From: Prostheceraeus crozeri
Taxonomy: Eukaryota > Platyhelminthes > Polycladida > Euryleptidae
DNA length: 64,000 nt
Assembly: GCA_907163375.1 (NCBI GenBank)
Contig: CAJQUW010016166.1
Span: 62,001 to 126,000 of the forward strand
Reading direction: 5' to 3'
How positions within the stretch are numbered: the first letter of the stretch is position 1; each line of letters opens with the position of its first letter. Below are positions 20,669 to 30,830 of this stretch, in pieces. A program made the translations under genes and the position numbers. The notes under the pieces were generated by a model that was not told the DNA's origin, did no database searches, and saw nothing but the letters and a program-made list of their open reading frames with translations.

Positions 20669-22311
20669 TGACTTGCTCGATTATCATACTTTACAGATTG
20701 TTTGATTATCATACTTTATGACTTCCTTCATTATCATAGTTTATGACTTGTTTGATTATCATACTTCATGCTTTGTTTGATTATCATACTTCATGACGTG
20801 TTTGATTATAATGCTTCATGACTTGTTTGATGATCATACTTCTTGACTTGTTTGATTATCATACTTCATGACTTGTTTGATTATCATACTTCACGCCTTG
20901 TTTGATTATCATGCTTCACGCCTTGTTTGATTATCATGCTTCATGACTTGTTTGATTATCATACTTCATGATCTGCTTGATTATCATACTTCTTGACTTG
21001 TTTGATTATCATACTTCACGCCTTGTTTGATTATCATGCTTCATGACTTGTTTGACTATCATTTTTCATGACCTGCTTGATTATCATACGTCACAGCTTG
21101 TTTGATTACGATGCTTGATGGCTTGTTTGATTATCGCACTTCGCCCTGCCCTAGTCTCTGCTGATGACCTCAGGAGTTGATGGTTAATATTTAAGTTCCA
21201 ATCTTGACAATAGTTCTTTGCTTTTATTTCCTGAATAAGAATCTGTTATTTTGACACTATTCCATTCACCTGTAGGGAACGTTTGATCAGTCCTCTTAAA
21301 GATTAAATTTCTCACTTATCTTTTCATCAAAAAAAAATTTCACAACTTCATTTCATTCGGGATTAATTTGATGGGTTACGTCTGGCATCACTAATGATTT
21401 TGACATGTTGATACAGTATGAGTATGATGGATAGCAGACCTGATCGCCTTTATCTATTGGTAAGGAGAACCAGGTGCACGAGCGTTAGGATAGTTAATAC
21501 CGCTAATTACTATGATAAATTGAAGCGACAATTCTGATAACCTCAGTTGGACAGAATTCACTCGCTGAGTAAGCTTGCTAAATTCTCTTTTTGTACTTCT
21601 CGATGCATGAATTATTAATTGGTATTCCGTAGCGTATTTTCAGTAGCAGTAGTTTCCCCCTGTTTAAACAATAATATGAATTGCTTAGAGGGTAGAGTAC
21701 TTGATAGAGTTTAAACTAATCAACCCTATGTATTTGACCTATTGGTTAGCGTATAACGTTTTAATTCATGACCTGCTTGTTTATCATACTTCATGACCTG
21801 CTTGTTTATCATACTTCATTACTTGTTTGATTATCATATTTCTTGACTCGTTTGACTATCATTTTTCATGGTTTGTTCGATTACATACTTCACAGCCTAT
21901 TTGATTGCGATGCTTGATGGCTTGTTATATTATCATACTTCATGGCTTTCTTGATTATCATACTTCATGACTTGTTTGACTATCATTTTTCATGGTTTGT
22001 TCGATTACATACTTCACAGCCTATTTGATTGCGATGCTTGATGGCTTGTTATATTATCATACTTCATGACTTATTTGATCATCATGCTTCATGGCTTGTT
22101 TGATTATCATTCTTCATGGCTTGTTTGATTGTCATACTTCATAGCCTGTTTGATTACTATGCTTCAAAGCTTGTTTGATGATTATGCTTCATGACTTGTT
22201 TGATTGTCATACTTCATAGCCTGTTTGATTACTATGCTTCAAAGCTTGTTTGATTATTATGCCTCATGGCTTGTTTGATTATCATGCTTCATGAACTGCC
22301 TAATGATCATA
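20669..22311. repeat. 25-bp satellite, forward array (module IV, left part), with a ~620-bp unrelated block
   Basis: Forward units at 20669-21145 and 21770-22311 flank a non-satellite block (about 21146-21765) starting CGCACTTCGCCCTGCCCTAG. The block and its satellite flanks recur almost unchanged at 54085-54915. No coding frame is seen in the block. The last bases, ATCATA at 22306-22311, form the left target duplication of element A. Confidence 0.85.
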
Positions 22312-22620
22312 AGTAGTAAGTAAAACTCCACCACTGGACCGCGCAAGATGGCCGCCGTCGCTGACGTCCCCCCCTGTCAGACGAGTCGGCCGTGGTCCGC
22401 CGCCGTGTTGCTTCGAGTCTGACTTCCCCCCTCCTGTCAGACGATTTGGTCGTGGTCGGCCACCGTGTTGCTTCGAGTCTGACGTCCCCCCCCCCTCTGG
22501 CCCGACGACGTAGCGAGAGGTGGTGTGTGATGCGCTCTCCAGGTTGGCGTGGTGTGCCGGCCAGGTTGGCATGGTGTTCCGGCCAGGTTGGGAGGGTGGA
22601 ATGTCTGTGTCGGAACTCAC
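22312..22620 (+). repeat. GC-rich terminal region of element A with ~60-bp tandem repeats
   Basis: Unlike the AT-rich surroundings, this part is CpG-rich. About two and a half ~62-bp units contain CCGTGTTGCTTCGAGTCTGA and CCTGTCAGACGA, then three ~22-bp units contain AGGTTGGCGTGGTGTGCCGG. The mirror copy is at about 53225-53531. These are probably origin- or transposition-related subterminal repeats. Confidence 0.75.
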
Positions 22621-23033
22621 CTGAAAAAATCCTAAGTGTCAGAGTGTTTTTGTATGGACAAAATTTTGAAAATTTTCCAAAGTGCCGCATTTCGACCTGG
22701 GACCAAAGTTTGTTTCATCAAATTTCTCCGAACGGTAGGGGGGGAGGGGGGCTCAGTGAAAAGTGATGAAATTTTTTTGGTAAGGGTCCCAGATTGAAAT
22801 TCGAAAGTTTTAAATTTTTCAAAATTTTCATCACACTGGAGCTCCCACACTTAGGAATTTTTTCACTTGTGGCATGTTACATGACCATGTGCTCACCCAC
22901 CAACTTGCCGTGGTCACATGAGAATGGAGAGTCATATGATAGAGAATGATGAGACGAATCGTTTGCAACAAACCGCATGTCGCTACGATGAATACCTTTG
23001 GAGATAGAGCCATTTTAAGTTTTCTTCCGAGCA

Positions 23034-23041
23034 TATATAAA
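23034..23041 (+). promoter_or_regulatory. TATA box of A gene 1 (left arm)
   Basis: TATATAAA about 50 bp upstream of a splice donor (GACGAG then GTAAGC at 23083). In the right arm the same TATATA (38186-38191) is exactly where P1 inserted. Confidence 0.7.
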
Positions 23042-23082
23042 CCCCCGGCAACGTAAGTCTGATCACTTCATCGAAAGACGAG

Positions 23083-23638
23083 GTAAGCGATGGTCGTCGA
23101 TCTGAGCTCCCGATATCGGGTGTTTCAAAGGACTCTATCTTTTGAAGTAGGCAAGCTATCTTCTTACTTCAAAGTTTGTATGATAGAGTTTGATAGTGTT
23201 TTACTACTGATAAAATTTTTAAAAAGTAGTATGAGTAGTAAAATGCGGAATTTTTTTAAAATTCTTAATTTTCAGTTTTTTCAAAGTTTTAACATGTAGT
23301 CTAAGGTTTTCAAGTATGCTGAGTTCAAATCTGCCATCAGATTTGAAATTTAACTAAGTCTAAGGCAGCTTTGAGGGGTTAGATCCCAGCTACTGATCAC
23401 TACCTTTGACTCGGCGTTGCTGTTACCACTTCGGGGCAGTGACAATGATGTCTTCAGCTGTAAATAGCGGGTATCGGGGAAGATCTCTCACTTCCTAGTG
23501 ATCACTACAAGGTCTTCGGGCTGTCGACGGGATCAAGTGCCACTCACTACACTCAAATCTATCATTCCTCACTAAGTGTTATGCTTTAGGCTGTATACTA
23601 CATGATTCCAAACTTATAGAAATTTCATTATCTTACAG
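23083..23638 (+). other. 5'-UTR intron of A gene 1
   Basis: Donor GAG|GTAAGC, acceptor TTATCTTACAG|CTAACC, then ATG at 23645. The 556-bp interval has no supported coding frame. The arrangement is mirrored at 37586-38141. Confidence 0.65.
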
Positions 23639-23644
23639 CTAACC

Positions 23645-24031
23645 ATGGTCAATAACGATAGAAACAAGAAATTCCATATTAAAATGTGTGCGTGCGACCG
23701 AATTAACCGCCGAGACGGTCTCAAGGACCACATCAAGAAGGCAGGGGCCGACCACATGGTTATCCTGAATAGGGTTGCCTGTGTGAAGTGCAGGGTGCTG
23801 TTGGTTGTTGGGCAGGAGGCCGAGTTTTATCTGAGGCATGGTGAGTGTACAGGAGGGTTGGTGACCGATTTGAGATTTGTGGAGTTGATGAATGCTGAGA
23901 AGGAGCGAATGTTAGGGAAAGAGAAAGAGGCCAAGAATGTTGTTGAGAATGCTAGTGGGAATGCTGTGGAGAATGAGGTAGAGAATGCTGTGGCCGGTTT
24001 GAAGGCTGACAAGTGGCGGAGGAGTGTTTGA
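23645..24031 (+). CDS. A gene 1: zinc-finger protein with helical tail (left arm)
   Basis: 128 residues, starting MVNNDRNKKFHIKMCACDR just after the splice acceptor. Cysteine/histidine pairs (CAC near residue 14; CVKC; RHGEC) suggest a zinc-binding fold: C-x-x-C followed by H-x-x-C. After residue 75 the protein is charged and probably helical, with short repeats (NVVENASGNAVENEVENAV). The frame ends at TGA 24029-24031, but the +1 frame opens at the same place and encodes an acidic stretch (ESDDEDDVDLDRERV) to about 24163, so an ancestral frameshift is likely. The mirror copy (37193-37579) differs by one residue. DNA- or protein-binding is inferred; no family recognised. Confidence 0.6.
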   Translation: MVNNDRNKKFHIKMCACDRINRRDGLKDHIKKAGADHMVILNRVACVKCRVLLVVGQEAEFYLRHGECTGGLVTDLRFVELMNAEKERMLGKEKEAKNVVENASGNAVENEVENAVAGLKADKWRRSV

Positions 24032-24163
24032 GAGTGATGATGAGGATGATGTGGATTTGGATAGGGAGCGAGTGAGGAAGCTTGTGAGGAAGTTGAGCTC
24101 TTCGTCGTCGGAGGTGTCAAATATTGTCATTACCGATCCCCGCAGAGCTCATCTTCCCCAATA
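24032..24163 (+). pseudogene. A gene 1 acidic continuation in the +1 frame
   Basis: The frame reads GGVFESDDEDDVDLDRERVR, then a serine run and VSNIVITDPRRAHLPQ and a stop. The acidic-then-basic composition looks like a genuine protein segment cut off from gene 1 by a one-base shift near 24020. It could also be a separate exon. It is preserved in the right arm (about 37060-37190). Confidence 0.4.
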
Positions 24164-24250
24164 GTGAAGGGTGGTGGGTTACGGAAGCAGTCGGCGCGGT
24201 GGGATGAGGACATGGAGAAGAAGCATGTGTCGCAGCAAGTGGCACATGCT

Positions 24251-24826
24251 TTGTTGGTTGATCGGTAAGAAAGTTTGAAGAAGGTGAATGAGAGAACGTT
24301 GATTGAGTTGAGTGAGCTGAAAATGAAGGAGGTGAAATGTAAGGAGGTGGCAGATGAGAATATCCGTATGAGGCGTGTTGTGAAAGAGTTGAAGGAGAAT
24401 GTGCGAGTGTTGGAAGACGAGAATGATGAGCGAGAGAAGAGGACGAGTGCTGCAGAGAGGAGAATGGGAGAGGCAGAGTCGAAGTATGAGGAGTTGATGA
24501 AGGAGATGAGTGTATTGAGAGCAAGGAATGCTGAGTTGCAGAGGAGTGTGAGTAGGCAGGGTGATGAGAGAGAGTCGTTTGCGAAGTTGGAGCGCATGAG
24601 GAATGAATGGAATCGCTTGAATGAGGACAGAATGTTTGAGTTCCACATCCCTATTCGGGATAATCATTTGGACGGTCAAGTTCTTGTGAACCAAAATTTA
24701 GATGAGTACATCATCTGTTACAATGGCCATCCCACTAAGAAATGCTTACATGCCACACTCAGAATGCGCGGGCATTTACATAAATTTTCAGTGAGGAAGC
24801 CCGCGAGACTGCCTAAGGATGGCTAA
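24251..24826 (+). CDS. A coiled-coil protein segment (left arm only)
   Basis: An open frame of about 190 residues after an in-frame TAA; the GTG/ATG start is uncertain (ATG-led frame from about 24284). Residues 1-120 show strong heptads with many E/K/R (ELKENVRVLEDENDEREKR, AAERRMGEAESKYEELMKEM). The last 60 residues are globular: FEFHIPIRDNHLDGQVLVNQ, then YIICYNGHPTKKC. In the right arm all but the first ~20 codons are deleted and replaced by another gene (36581-36844). It may be the 3' part of gene 1. No family recognised. Confidence 0.5.
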
Positions 24827-24827
24827 C

Positions 24828-25110
24828 ATGGTAAGTGAAAAGCAAATAGGATAGTATATCCTATTCTAATACATATCATTTTAATTGCAGATCTTTTCCC
24901 TGCCTTCACCACCCCATCACGTCACTCCCGAGAACGAACCAACGGCTCTCTTAAGGGCCACCTAGGGGCAAGACATGATAGAACCTCCACGCGGTTTGCC
25001 CTGGGCAGTCTTCAAACTGGCGAATACTCTCATTAAGTTGAATCTGCTATCAGTCAACTTGAGCGTTGCAAATGAAGTTCGGTGTAATACTTCCTTTCGA
25101 CGGGCGTTCC
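24828..25110 (+). pseudogene. A small spliced ORF, left-arm version interrupted by a stop
   Basis: An ATG at 24828-24830 is followed at once by GTAAGT, and a 3' site TTTTAATTGCAG ends near 24890, an intron directly after the start codon as in gene 3. The exon reads IFSLPSPPHHVTPENEP, then ALLRAT, a TAG, then MIEPPRGLPWAVFRLANTLI to RRAFL and a stop. In the right arm the stop is ATG and the frame is open (36369-36584). The opposite strand (24962-25261) is also open and preserved in both arms, so the coding strand is not settled; arm differences are mostly amino-acid-changing in either frame. Confidence 0.35.
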
Positions 25111-25261
25111 TGTAAAGGGCGGCGGTGAAACCCGCAGCTATGTAGACCGCGAGGGACATTCGGCAATGGTCAATCTTGTCAAACCTCTCTGTGTCATGTT
25201 TGCAAGTGATTGCCTCTGTCTCAACGTAGTATGCATTCGCGCCAGGACGACATTTAGCCAA

Positions 25262-26330
25262 CTGTCGAAGGTTGCCTTATAAACTTTCCATTGCATACGT
25301 TATGAGAACCATGAGTTCTACCTGTCTCTATCAATTAGACGAATTGATGAATGGAATGAAATGGGAGGACACCCACGCGCCACACGCAACATAACACATG
25401 TCTCTCTTTCGTAGTCTAACAAGCTCTTTACACATGGATCGCAGTCGATTGCTATCCCAGAATCATGTAAGCTATCTTAATTTTATTTAACACTATTTCA
25501 TCTACCATTATCACCCATATGAAATGTTATAAGATTTACAAGTTAGACTAAGCGTTCTACTATTTGTAAATGAAAGATATAGTTTCAACAGTTTACAGAT
25601 TAAAAATAAAGTTTCAACAGTCTGTACGCTAGAAATAAAGTTTTATCTGTTTGTATGTTTAAAGAAAGTTTCATCAGTTAACAAGTTAAAAATAAAGTTT
25701 CACCAGTGGACAAGTTAGAAACAAAGTTTCAATAGTGTGTATGTTAGAAATAAAGCTTTATCTGTTTGTATGTTAGAAACAAAATAAAGTTTCAACAGTT
25801 TACAAGATAAAAAATAAAGTTTCACCAGTTTACAAGTTAAAAAAAAATTTCAATAGCGTGTACGTTAGAAATGAAGTTTCAAGAGTTTACAAGTTAGAAA
25901 TAGAGTTTTAATAGTGTATACGTTAGAAATAAAGTTTTAGCTGTTTGTATATCAAAATAAAGTTTCAAGAGTTTACAAGTTAGAAATAAAGTTTTAGCTG
26001 TTTGTATATCAAAATAAAGTTTCAAGAGTTTACAAGTTAGAAAAAAGTTTCAATAGTGTGTATGTTAGAAATAAAGGTGTAACTGTTTGTAAAAATAAGA
26101 TCGCAAGATTTACTAGTTTACAAGTTAGACTAAGTGTAAATTAAAAATAAACTTATAACTGTTCACGAGTTAAAGCGTTGATGAGTTAAAGCAACGATGA
26201 GCAATAATAAGCTGAAAAGTTTTAGATTCACTTTAACATTACCATATGTTTACAGATAGAAATGTATCACAGCAAAGGTACTTCATGAGTTAGTTTGACA
26301 GGAGTGTATCATCTCAAACTTTTACTCCGT
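25262..26330. repeat. A left-arm repeat array 1 (GTTAGAAATAAAGTTT family)
   Basis: 25262-25550 is unassigned. From about 25560 to 26110 short units alternate: GTTAGAAATAAAGTTT, TAGCTGTTTGTATG, and AGTTTCAA(C/G)AGTTTACAAG. The end piece 26230-26330 (ACAGATAGAAATGTATCACA, then AGTGTATCATCTCAAAC) recurs next to the central spacer and, reversed, in the right arm. No genes. Confidence 0.8.
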
Positions 26331-26397
26331 CGTTGAAATTTCATGACGACTTTTTTGCTAAACGAAAGTTAACACCAGAGGAGCGTAGGGGTGGGGG

Positions 26398-26405
26398 TAT
26401 AAATA
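26398..26405 (+). promoter_or_regulatory. TATA box of A gene 2
   Basis: GGGGGTATAAATACGCC, about 37 bp before the proposed ATG at 26435. The mirror copy lies at about 35021-35028 on the minus strand. The open frame that spans the box from 26333 is therefore not a gene start. Confidence 0.6.
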
Positions 26406-26434
26406 CGCCTACAGCACTGAGAGAGTTGGAGTGC

Positions 26435-26876
26435 ATGAGCTATGTACATTCTTTTGACGACGAGAGGAGCGATTCAGCCGATGGCACAGGTAGTTTCTCA
26501 GAGCATGGAGGACATTGTTTAGGTGACTCTAAGGACGTATGTCCAGCTGCCCTCATTGATAGGCTTCCAACTCATGATGAATGATGATATGCTTACGACC
26601 TACATTCAACCATTGGTGTATGCCCACACCCTCCCCCACAACGAGCTTGTCTGCTACATTGTATTCATGAGTGTGGCTCAAAGTAGGAAATTGAATGATG
26701 AGACTTTGCTGAAATATCCAAGGCGCGTATTCAAGCATGGTCGCCTACTGTTGGAGTATTATTATCAATGGCGCGACGACACACAACATTTGCCCACCTG
26801 TGTTTTACCACACCTATCAACGGAAGAATACGATCGAGCTTTAGTCGAGACGGTGAAAGGAGACGATGAGCGCTAG
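26435..26876 (+). CDS. A gene 2 (left arm), two exons, unknown function
   Basis: Exon 1 is 26435-26489 (MSYVHSFDDERSDSADGT). A 73-bp GT-AG intron (GTAGTT...TTGATAG, 26490-26562) restores frame to exon 2, 26563-26876; total 122 residues. Exon 2 is mostly helical: MLTTYIQPLVYAH, ELVCYIVFMSVAQSRKLND, YPRRVFKHGRLLLEYYYQW, ending TVKGDDER. The splice model is inferred from frame, intron length similar to gene 3, and conservation of both sites in the right arm. Without splicing, the upstream frame stops soon after the intron. No family recognised. It lies between gene 3's promoter and the left repeat array, all in the same direction. Confidence 0.55.
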
Positions 26877-26965
26877 CGGGCGAATGAAGCATCGGTGAGA
26901 GTGGGAATCAACTTGATGCTATTCTCCAATGAGGATTGTTGTCTAATGAGAATCAAGCATTCCTT

Positions 26966-26973
26966 TATAAATA
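26966..26973 (+). promoter_or_regulatory. TATA box of A gene 3
   Basis: TCCTTTATAAATAGAGAGCC, about 30 bp upstream of a likely start site; a (CT)n tract follows at about 27034-27052 just before the ATG. Mirrored in the right arm at about 34454-34461. Confidence 0.7.
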
Positions 26974-27079
26974 GAGAGCCTTCCACAGTGAGAATCATTC
27001 CATCGTTGAATCGTACAAGTGACGGACGCACATTCTCTCTCTCTCTCTCTCTACATCCCTGTTATATTATCCAACTAAA

Positions 27080-27854
27080 ATGGTAAGTCGCTACTTTCCT
27101 CCCTCTCCTCCCTTGAACGTAAACTTGATAGAATCTTTTTTATTTTCAGGCATCTTCTACATCTACTACACTGACAGGACAAAATGGTGGCCAGACGTTA
27201 CAAGGTTCGCTACAATCAGATCATCTACAGCTGAGACCAGTGGAAGAAACAACAAAGGTACGTAATCCTACACCGCTACAGCGTAAATTTAAACAAGTCT
27301 TGCGTCATGAGGATCACAGCGTAGTACTGCAAACGGGAATGCTCCCTTCCACTGATGAGAAGATATTGAGCAATCAGTATGGGGACTACATGCTCATCCC
27401 CGTGAGTCCGTACATTCGCCACCAACTTGACATTATTGAAGAGTACGTGACATTAAATATGGACATTCCTACTCCTCTTGTTCAAGAGTGGAAGGCGAGA
27501 GATGAAAAGGATACTCCCTATAGAAAGATGTGGGATGGCAATCAAATTTGCCTACCATTATCACATTGGAGTAGTTATTATAAAAAGGATGGAGATCAAT
27601 CAATACCCATCAGATGTGATGAGCTCGGAGAAGGTACTTGGGATATCATTTTCAAAGTGAATGGGCTATATTGTGGTCAGCACAAGGATAACAAAATAGC
27701 CTCTCTCTCGATACACACTGAATCCATCCTATATATTCCAAAGCCACCCAGCGTAGGTGACATTATTGACGAAATCCTTAACGGGGGTGGTACGAAGCGC
27801 AAGTCGGACAAGAATGCTACCTCCAAACGCAAGTCAAGGAAAGAGAATTGCTAA
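27080..27854 (+). CDS. A gene 3 (left arm): basic-tailed protein, intron right after ATG
   Basis: Exon 1 contributes only the ATG (27080-27082). A 67-bp intron (GTAAGT...TTTTTTATTTTCAG) ends at 27149 and the second exon runs in frame to 27854; 235 residues. N-terminal ~45 residues are low-complexity (ASSTSTTLTGQNGGQTLQ). The middle is a folded domain: GDYMLIPVSPYIRHQLDIIE, PLSHWSSYYKKDGDQ, GTWDIIFKVNGLYCGQ, ASLSIHTESILYIPKP; the beta-rich pattern could be an OB-like DNA-binding fold, but this is a guess. The C-terminus is a bipartite nuclear-localisation-like basic tail (GTKRKSDKNATSKRKSRKE). The right-arm copy is intact with few substitutions. The unspliced frame from 27240 lacks the N-terminus. 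Confidence 0.7.
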
Positions 27855-27874
27855 TCCTTTCCTAACTCTACCCT

Positions 27875-28036
27875 ATGACAAGTCGCTTATGTGATTTGAG
27901 TGTCGTGGACGTGGTCTTATTAGATAAATTTTACTTCTTCGTTGCCATCATATCATTTGTGTATTTTGTCGTGAAAAGCATCGATGTATTTCTTCATTTT
28001 GTTATATGTTATAGAACGTTTCCCTTAGATGTGTAA
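27875..28036 (+). CDS. A candidate small membrane protein (left arm)
   Basis: A 53-residue ORF, MTSRLCDLSVVDVVLLDK, then a hydrophobic segment FYFFVAIISFVYFVV and CYRTFPLDV. It lies 20 bp after the stop of gene 3 and 30 bp before gene 4. The right arm keeps the frame for 50 residues with substitutions; a one-base loss brings an earlier stop (33401-33553). One transmembrane helix predicted by eye. It could instead be intergenic sequence. Confidence 0.35.
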   Translation: MTSRLCDLSVVDVVLLDKFYFFVAIISFVYFVVKSIDVFLHFVICYRTFPLDV

Positions 28037-28066
28037 TTTCCGTTTTAGGTTTCTATCATCATTTTT

Positions 28067-28597
28067 ATGGATTGTGAGGGTGAACCTGTACAGGAGCTCA
28101 GTGCTATTGCTATGAACAATTGGACATATCAGATTGTTAGTGTCTATCATCAACATGCCAACTGTGATCCCAATGTTGATCAATGGGCGAGAAAACACAT
28201 TCATGGACTTAATCTGAAATATTTGCAAGACTATGGCTTTTCTTGTGAGACTGCGCTTCTTATTGACTTTAAACGATGGTTAGCTGCTTTCAATGTTATA
28301 CGCATCTTTTGTAATAATCCTGGTAAGGAGAGGAAAGTATTTCCCAATCTAATCATTGATGATATTTTGCTCCCGCCTTGGGATAGTAGAGTGAATCAAC
28401 ATTATCATGAAGTCACGAAACGTTTGAAGGATTTGTGTGTTCCTATTTTGTCTGTTCGTTGTAGTAGCTACGTTCATAACCAATGCTTCTTTCCTCCTTA
28501 CCTCAGCACTGCGAAAGTCCTGTATGGTTATCATTGCTCGCTGTATGACAGTCACCAGCTGTATCTATTTTATCTGTTTCAAACCATTGATTTGTAA
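28067..28597 (+). CDS. A gene 4 (left arm): DEDDh-type 3'-5' exonuclease-like protein
   Basis: 176 residues from the ATG, but the frame is open upstream through VSIIIF to an acceptor-like TTTTAG at 28047-28048. The first beta-strand of the fold (VSIIIFMDCEGEP) would be more complete with those residues, so an upstream exon is possible. Motif I is D-C-E-G (DxE) followed by PVQELSAIA. HIHGLNLKYLQDYG resembles the substrate-side segment of DnaQ-like enzymes. The end YHCSLYDSHQLYLFYL supplies H-x4-D, the motif III of the DEDDh class; the motif II aspartate is not obvious. Function is inferred as nucleic-acid trimming. A poly(A) signal follows at 28620. The right-arm copy has about four substitutions. 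Confidence 0.65.
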   Translation: MDCEGEPVQELSAIAMNNWTYQIVSVYHQHANCDPNVDQWARKHIHGLNLKYLQDYGFSCETALLIDFKRWLAAFNVIRIFCNNPGKERKVFPNLIIDDILLPPWDSRVNQHYHEVTKRLKDLCVPILSVRCSSYVHNQCFFPPYLSTAKVLYGYHCSLYDSHQLYLFYLFQTIDL

Positions 28598-28619
28598 TGC
28601 ATGCTTGTTACAGTTATTC

Positions 28620-28625
28620 AATAAA
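28620..28625 (+). terminator. poly(A) signal after A gene 4
   Basis: AATAAA 23 bp downstream of the stop codon of gene 4; conserved in the right arm at about 32805-32810 (reverse). It likely ends the gene 3/gene 4 transcription region. Confidence 0.6.
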
Positions 28626-28739
28626 TGTTATTATGCGAAGAGTTGTTGTTTTCATGCAACGGATGGGTTAGATGAAGGGTAATCATACCTTTTTCAAATG
28701 ACTGTGGAACATTGATTTCCATGATGAAGATTTAAACAG

Positions 28740-30830
28740 TTAGATTCGATGACGAACAAGATTTACTAGTTTGCAAGTTAGACTAAGCCTTCTATTATTT
28801 GTAAATGAAGGATATGGTTTCAACAGTTTACAGATTAAAAATAAAGTTTCAATAGTGTATGTGTTAGAAATAAAGTTCAAGCCGTTTGTATGTTAGAAAT
28901 AAAATAAAGTTTCAACCGTTTACAAGTGAAAAATAAAGTTTCAACAGTGTGTATCTTAGAAATAGAGTTTTATCGGTTTGTAAATTAAGGTCATGAGATT
29001 TAATAGTTTGTAAGTTAGACTAAGCGTTCTACTATTTGTAAATGAAAGATATAGTTTACAGATTAAAAAATAAAGTTTCAATAGTGTGTATGTTAGAAAT
29101 AAAGTTTAAGCTGTTTGTGTGTTAGAAATAGAATAAAGTTTCAACTGTTCGTTGATTAAAAATAAAGTTTCAACAGTGTGTACGTTAGAAATAACGTTTT
29201 ATCTGTTTGTAAAATGAGATTGTAGGATTTACTAGCTTGCAAGTTAGACTAAGCGTTCTACTTTTTGTAAACGAAGATATAGTTTCAACAGTTTACAGAT
29301 TAAAAATAAAGTTTCAATAGTGTATGTGTTAGAAATAAAGTTCAAGCCGTTTGTATGTTAGAAATAAAATAAAGTTTCAACCGTTTACAAGTGAAAAATA
29401 AAGTTTCAACAGTGTGTATCTTAGAAATAGAGTTTTATCGGTTTGTAAATTAAGGTCATGAGATTTAATAGTTTGTAAGTTAGACTAAGCGTTCTACTAT
29501 TTGTAAATGAAAGATATAGTTTACAGATTAAAAAATAAAGTTTCAATAGTGTGTATGTTAGAAATAAAGTTTAAGCTGTTTGTGTGTTAGAAATAGAATA
29601 AAGTTTCAACTGTTCGTTGATTAAAAATAAAGTTTCAACAGTGTGTACGTTAGAAATAACGTTTTATCTGTTTGTAAAATGAGATTGTAGGATTTACTAG
29701 CTTGCAAGTTAGACTAAGCGTTCTACTTTTTGTAAACGAAGATATAGTTTCAACAGTTAACAGATTAAAAATAAAGTTTCAACAGTGCATGTGTTGGAAA
29801 TAAAGTTTAAGCTGTTTGTATGTTAGAAATAAAATAAAGTTTCAAGAGTTTACAAGTTAAAAATAAAGTTTCAACAGTGTGTACGTTAGAAATAAAGTTA
29901 TATCTGTTTGTAAAAATAATATTGCGGGATTTAATAGTTCGTAAGTTAGACTAAGCGTTCTACTATTTGTAAATGAAAGATATAGTTTACAGATTAAAAA
30001 ATACAGTTTCAATAGTGTGTATGTTAGAAATAAAGTTTATGCTGTTTGTGTGTTAGAAATAGAATAAAGTTTCAACAGTTTGTAGATTAAAAATAAAGTT
30101 TCAACAGTGTGTACGTTAGAAATAAAGTTTTAGCTGTTTGTATGTTAAAAATTAAGTTTCAACAGTGTGTACTTTAGAAATAACGTTTTATCTGTTTGTA
30201 AAATGAGATTGTAGGATTTACTAGCTTGCAAGTTGGACTAAGCGTTCTACTATTTGTAAACGAAAGATATAGTTTCAACAGTTTACAGATTAAAAATAAA
30301 GTTTCAATAGTGTGTACGTTAGAAATAAAGTTTTAGTCGTTTGCGCGTTAGAAATAAAATAAAGTTTTAACCGTTTACAAGTTCAAAATAAAGTTTCAAC
30401 AGTGTGTATCTTAGAAGTAGAGTTTTATCGGTTTGTAAATCAAGGTCATGAGATTTACTAGTTTGCAAGTTAGACTAAGCGTTCTACTATTTGTAAATGA
30501 AAGATATAGTTTCAACAGTTTACAGATTAAAAATAAAGCTTCAATAGTGTGTACGTTAGAAATAAAGTTTTGTCTGTTTATATGTTAGAAACAAAATGAA
30601 GTTTCAACAGTGTGTACGTTAGAAATTAAGTTTTATCTGTTTGTATGTTAGAAATAAAGTTTTAGCTGCTTGTATGCTAGAAAGAAATGTGTAACTGTTT
30701 GGAAAATAAGATCATAAGATTTACTAGTTTGCAAGTTAGACTAAGCGTTCTAGTATTTGTAAATTAAAAATAAAATTATAACTGTTTACAAGTTAAAGCG
30801 TTGATGCGATGATGAACAATTAATAAGCTG
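28740..30830. repeat. A left-arm repeat array 2, higher-order 30/235/470-bp
   Basis: Short units built on AAAAATAAAGTTTCAACAGT and GTACGTTAGAAATAAAGTTT are organised in ~235-bp blocks, each headed by GCAAGTTAGACTAAGCGTTC (near 28765, 29005, 29235, 29475, 29705, 29945, 30230, 30465, 30735). Blocks pair into ~470-bp super-units; 28795-29270 and 29276-29745 are nearly identical. No coding frames. Confidence 0.85.

Noticed and set aside
22300-22766. Frames of 106-127 codons through the GC-rich terminus of A
   Set aside because: Open in several frames on both strands because of GC-rich tandem repeats; no start context or domain.
24117-24694. 172-codon minus-strand frames in A's left arm
   Set aside because: Ser/Leu/His-rich readings opposite a charged coiled-coil frame; the right arm has lost most of the region, and no domain is seen.
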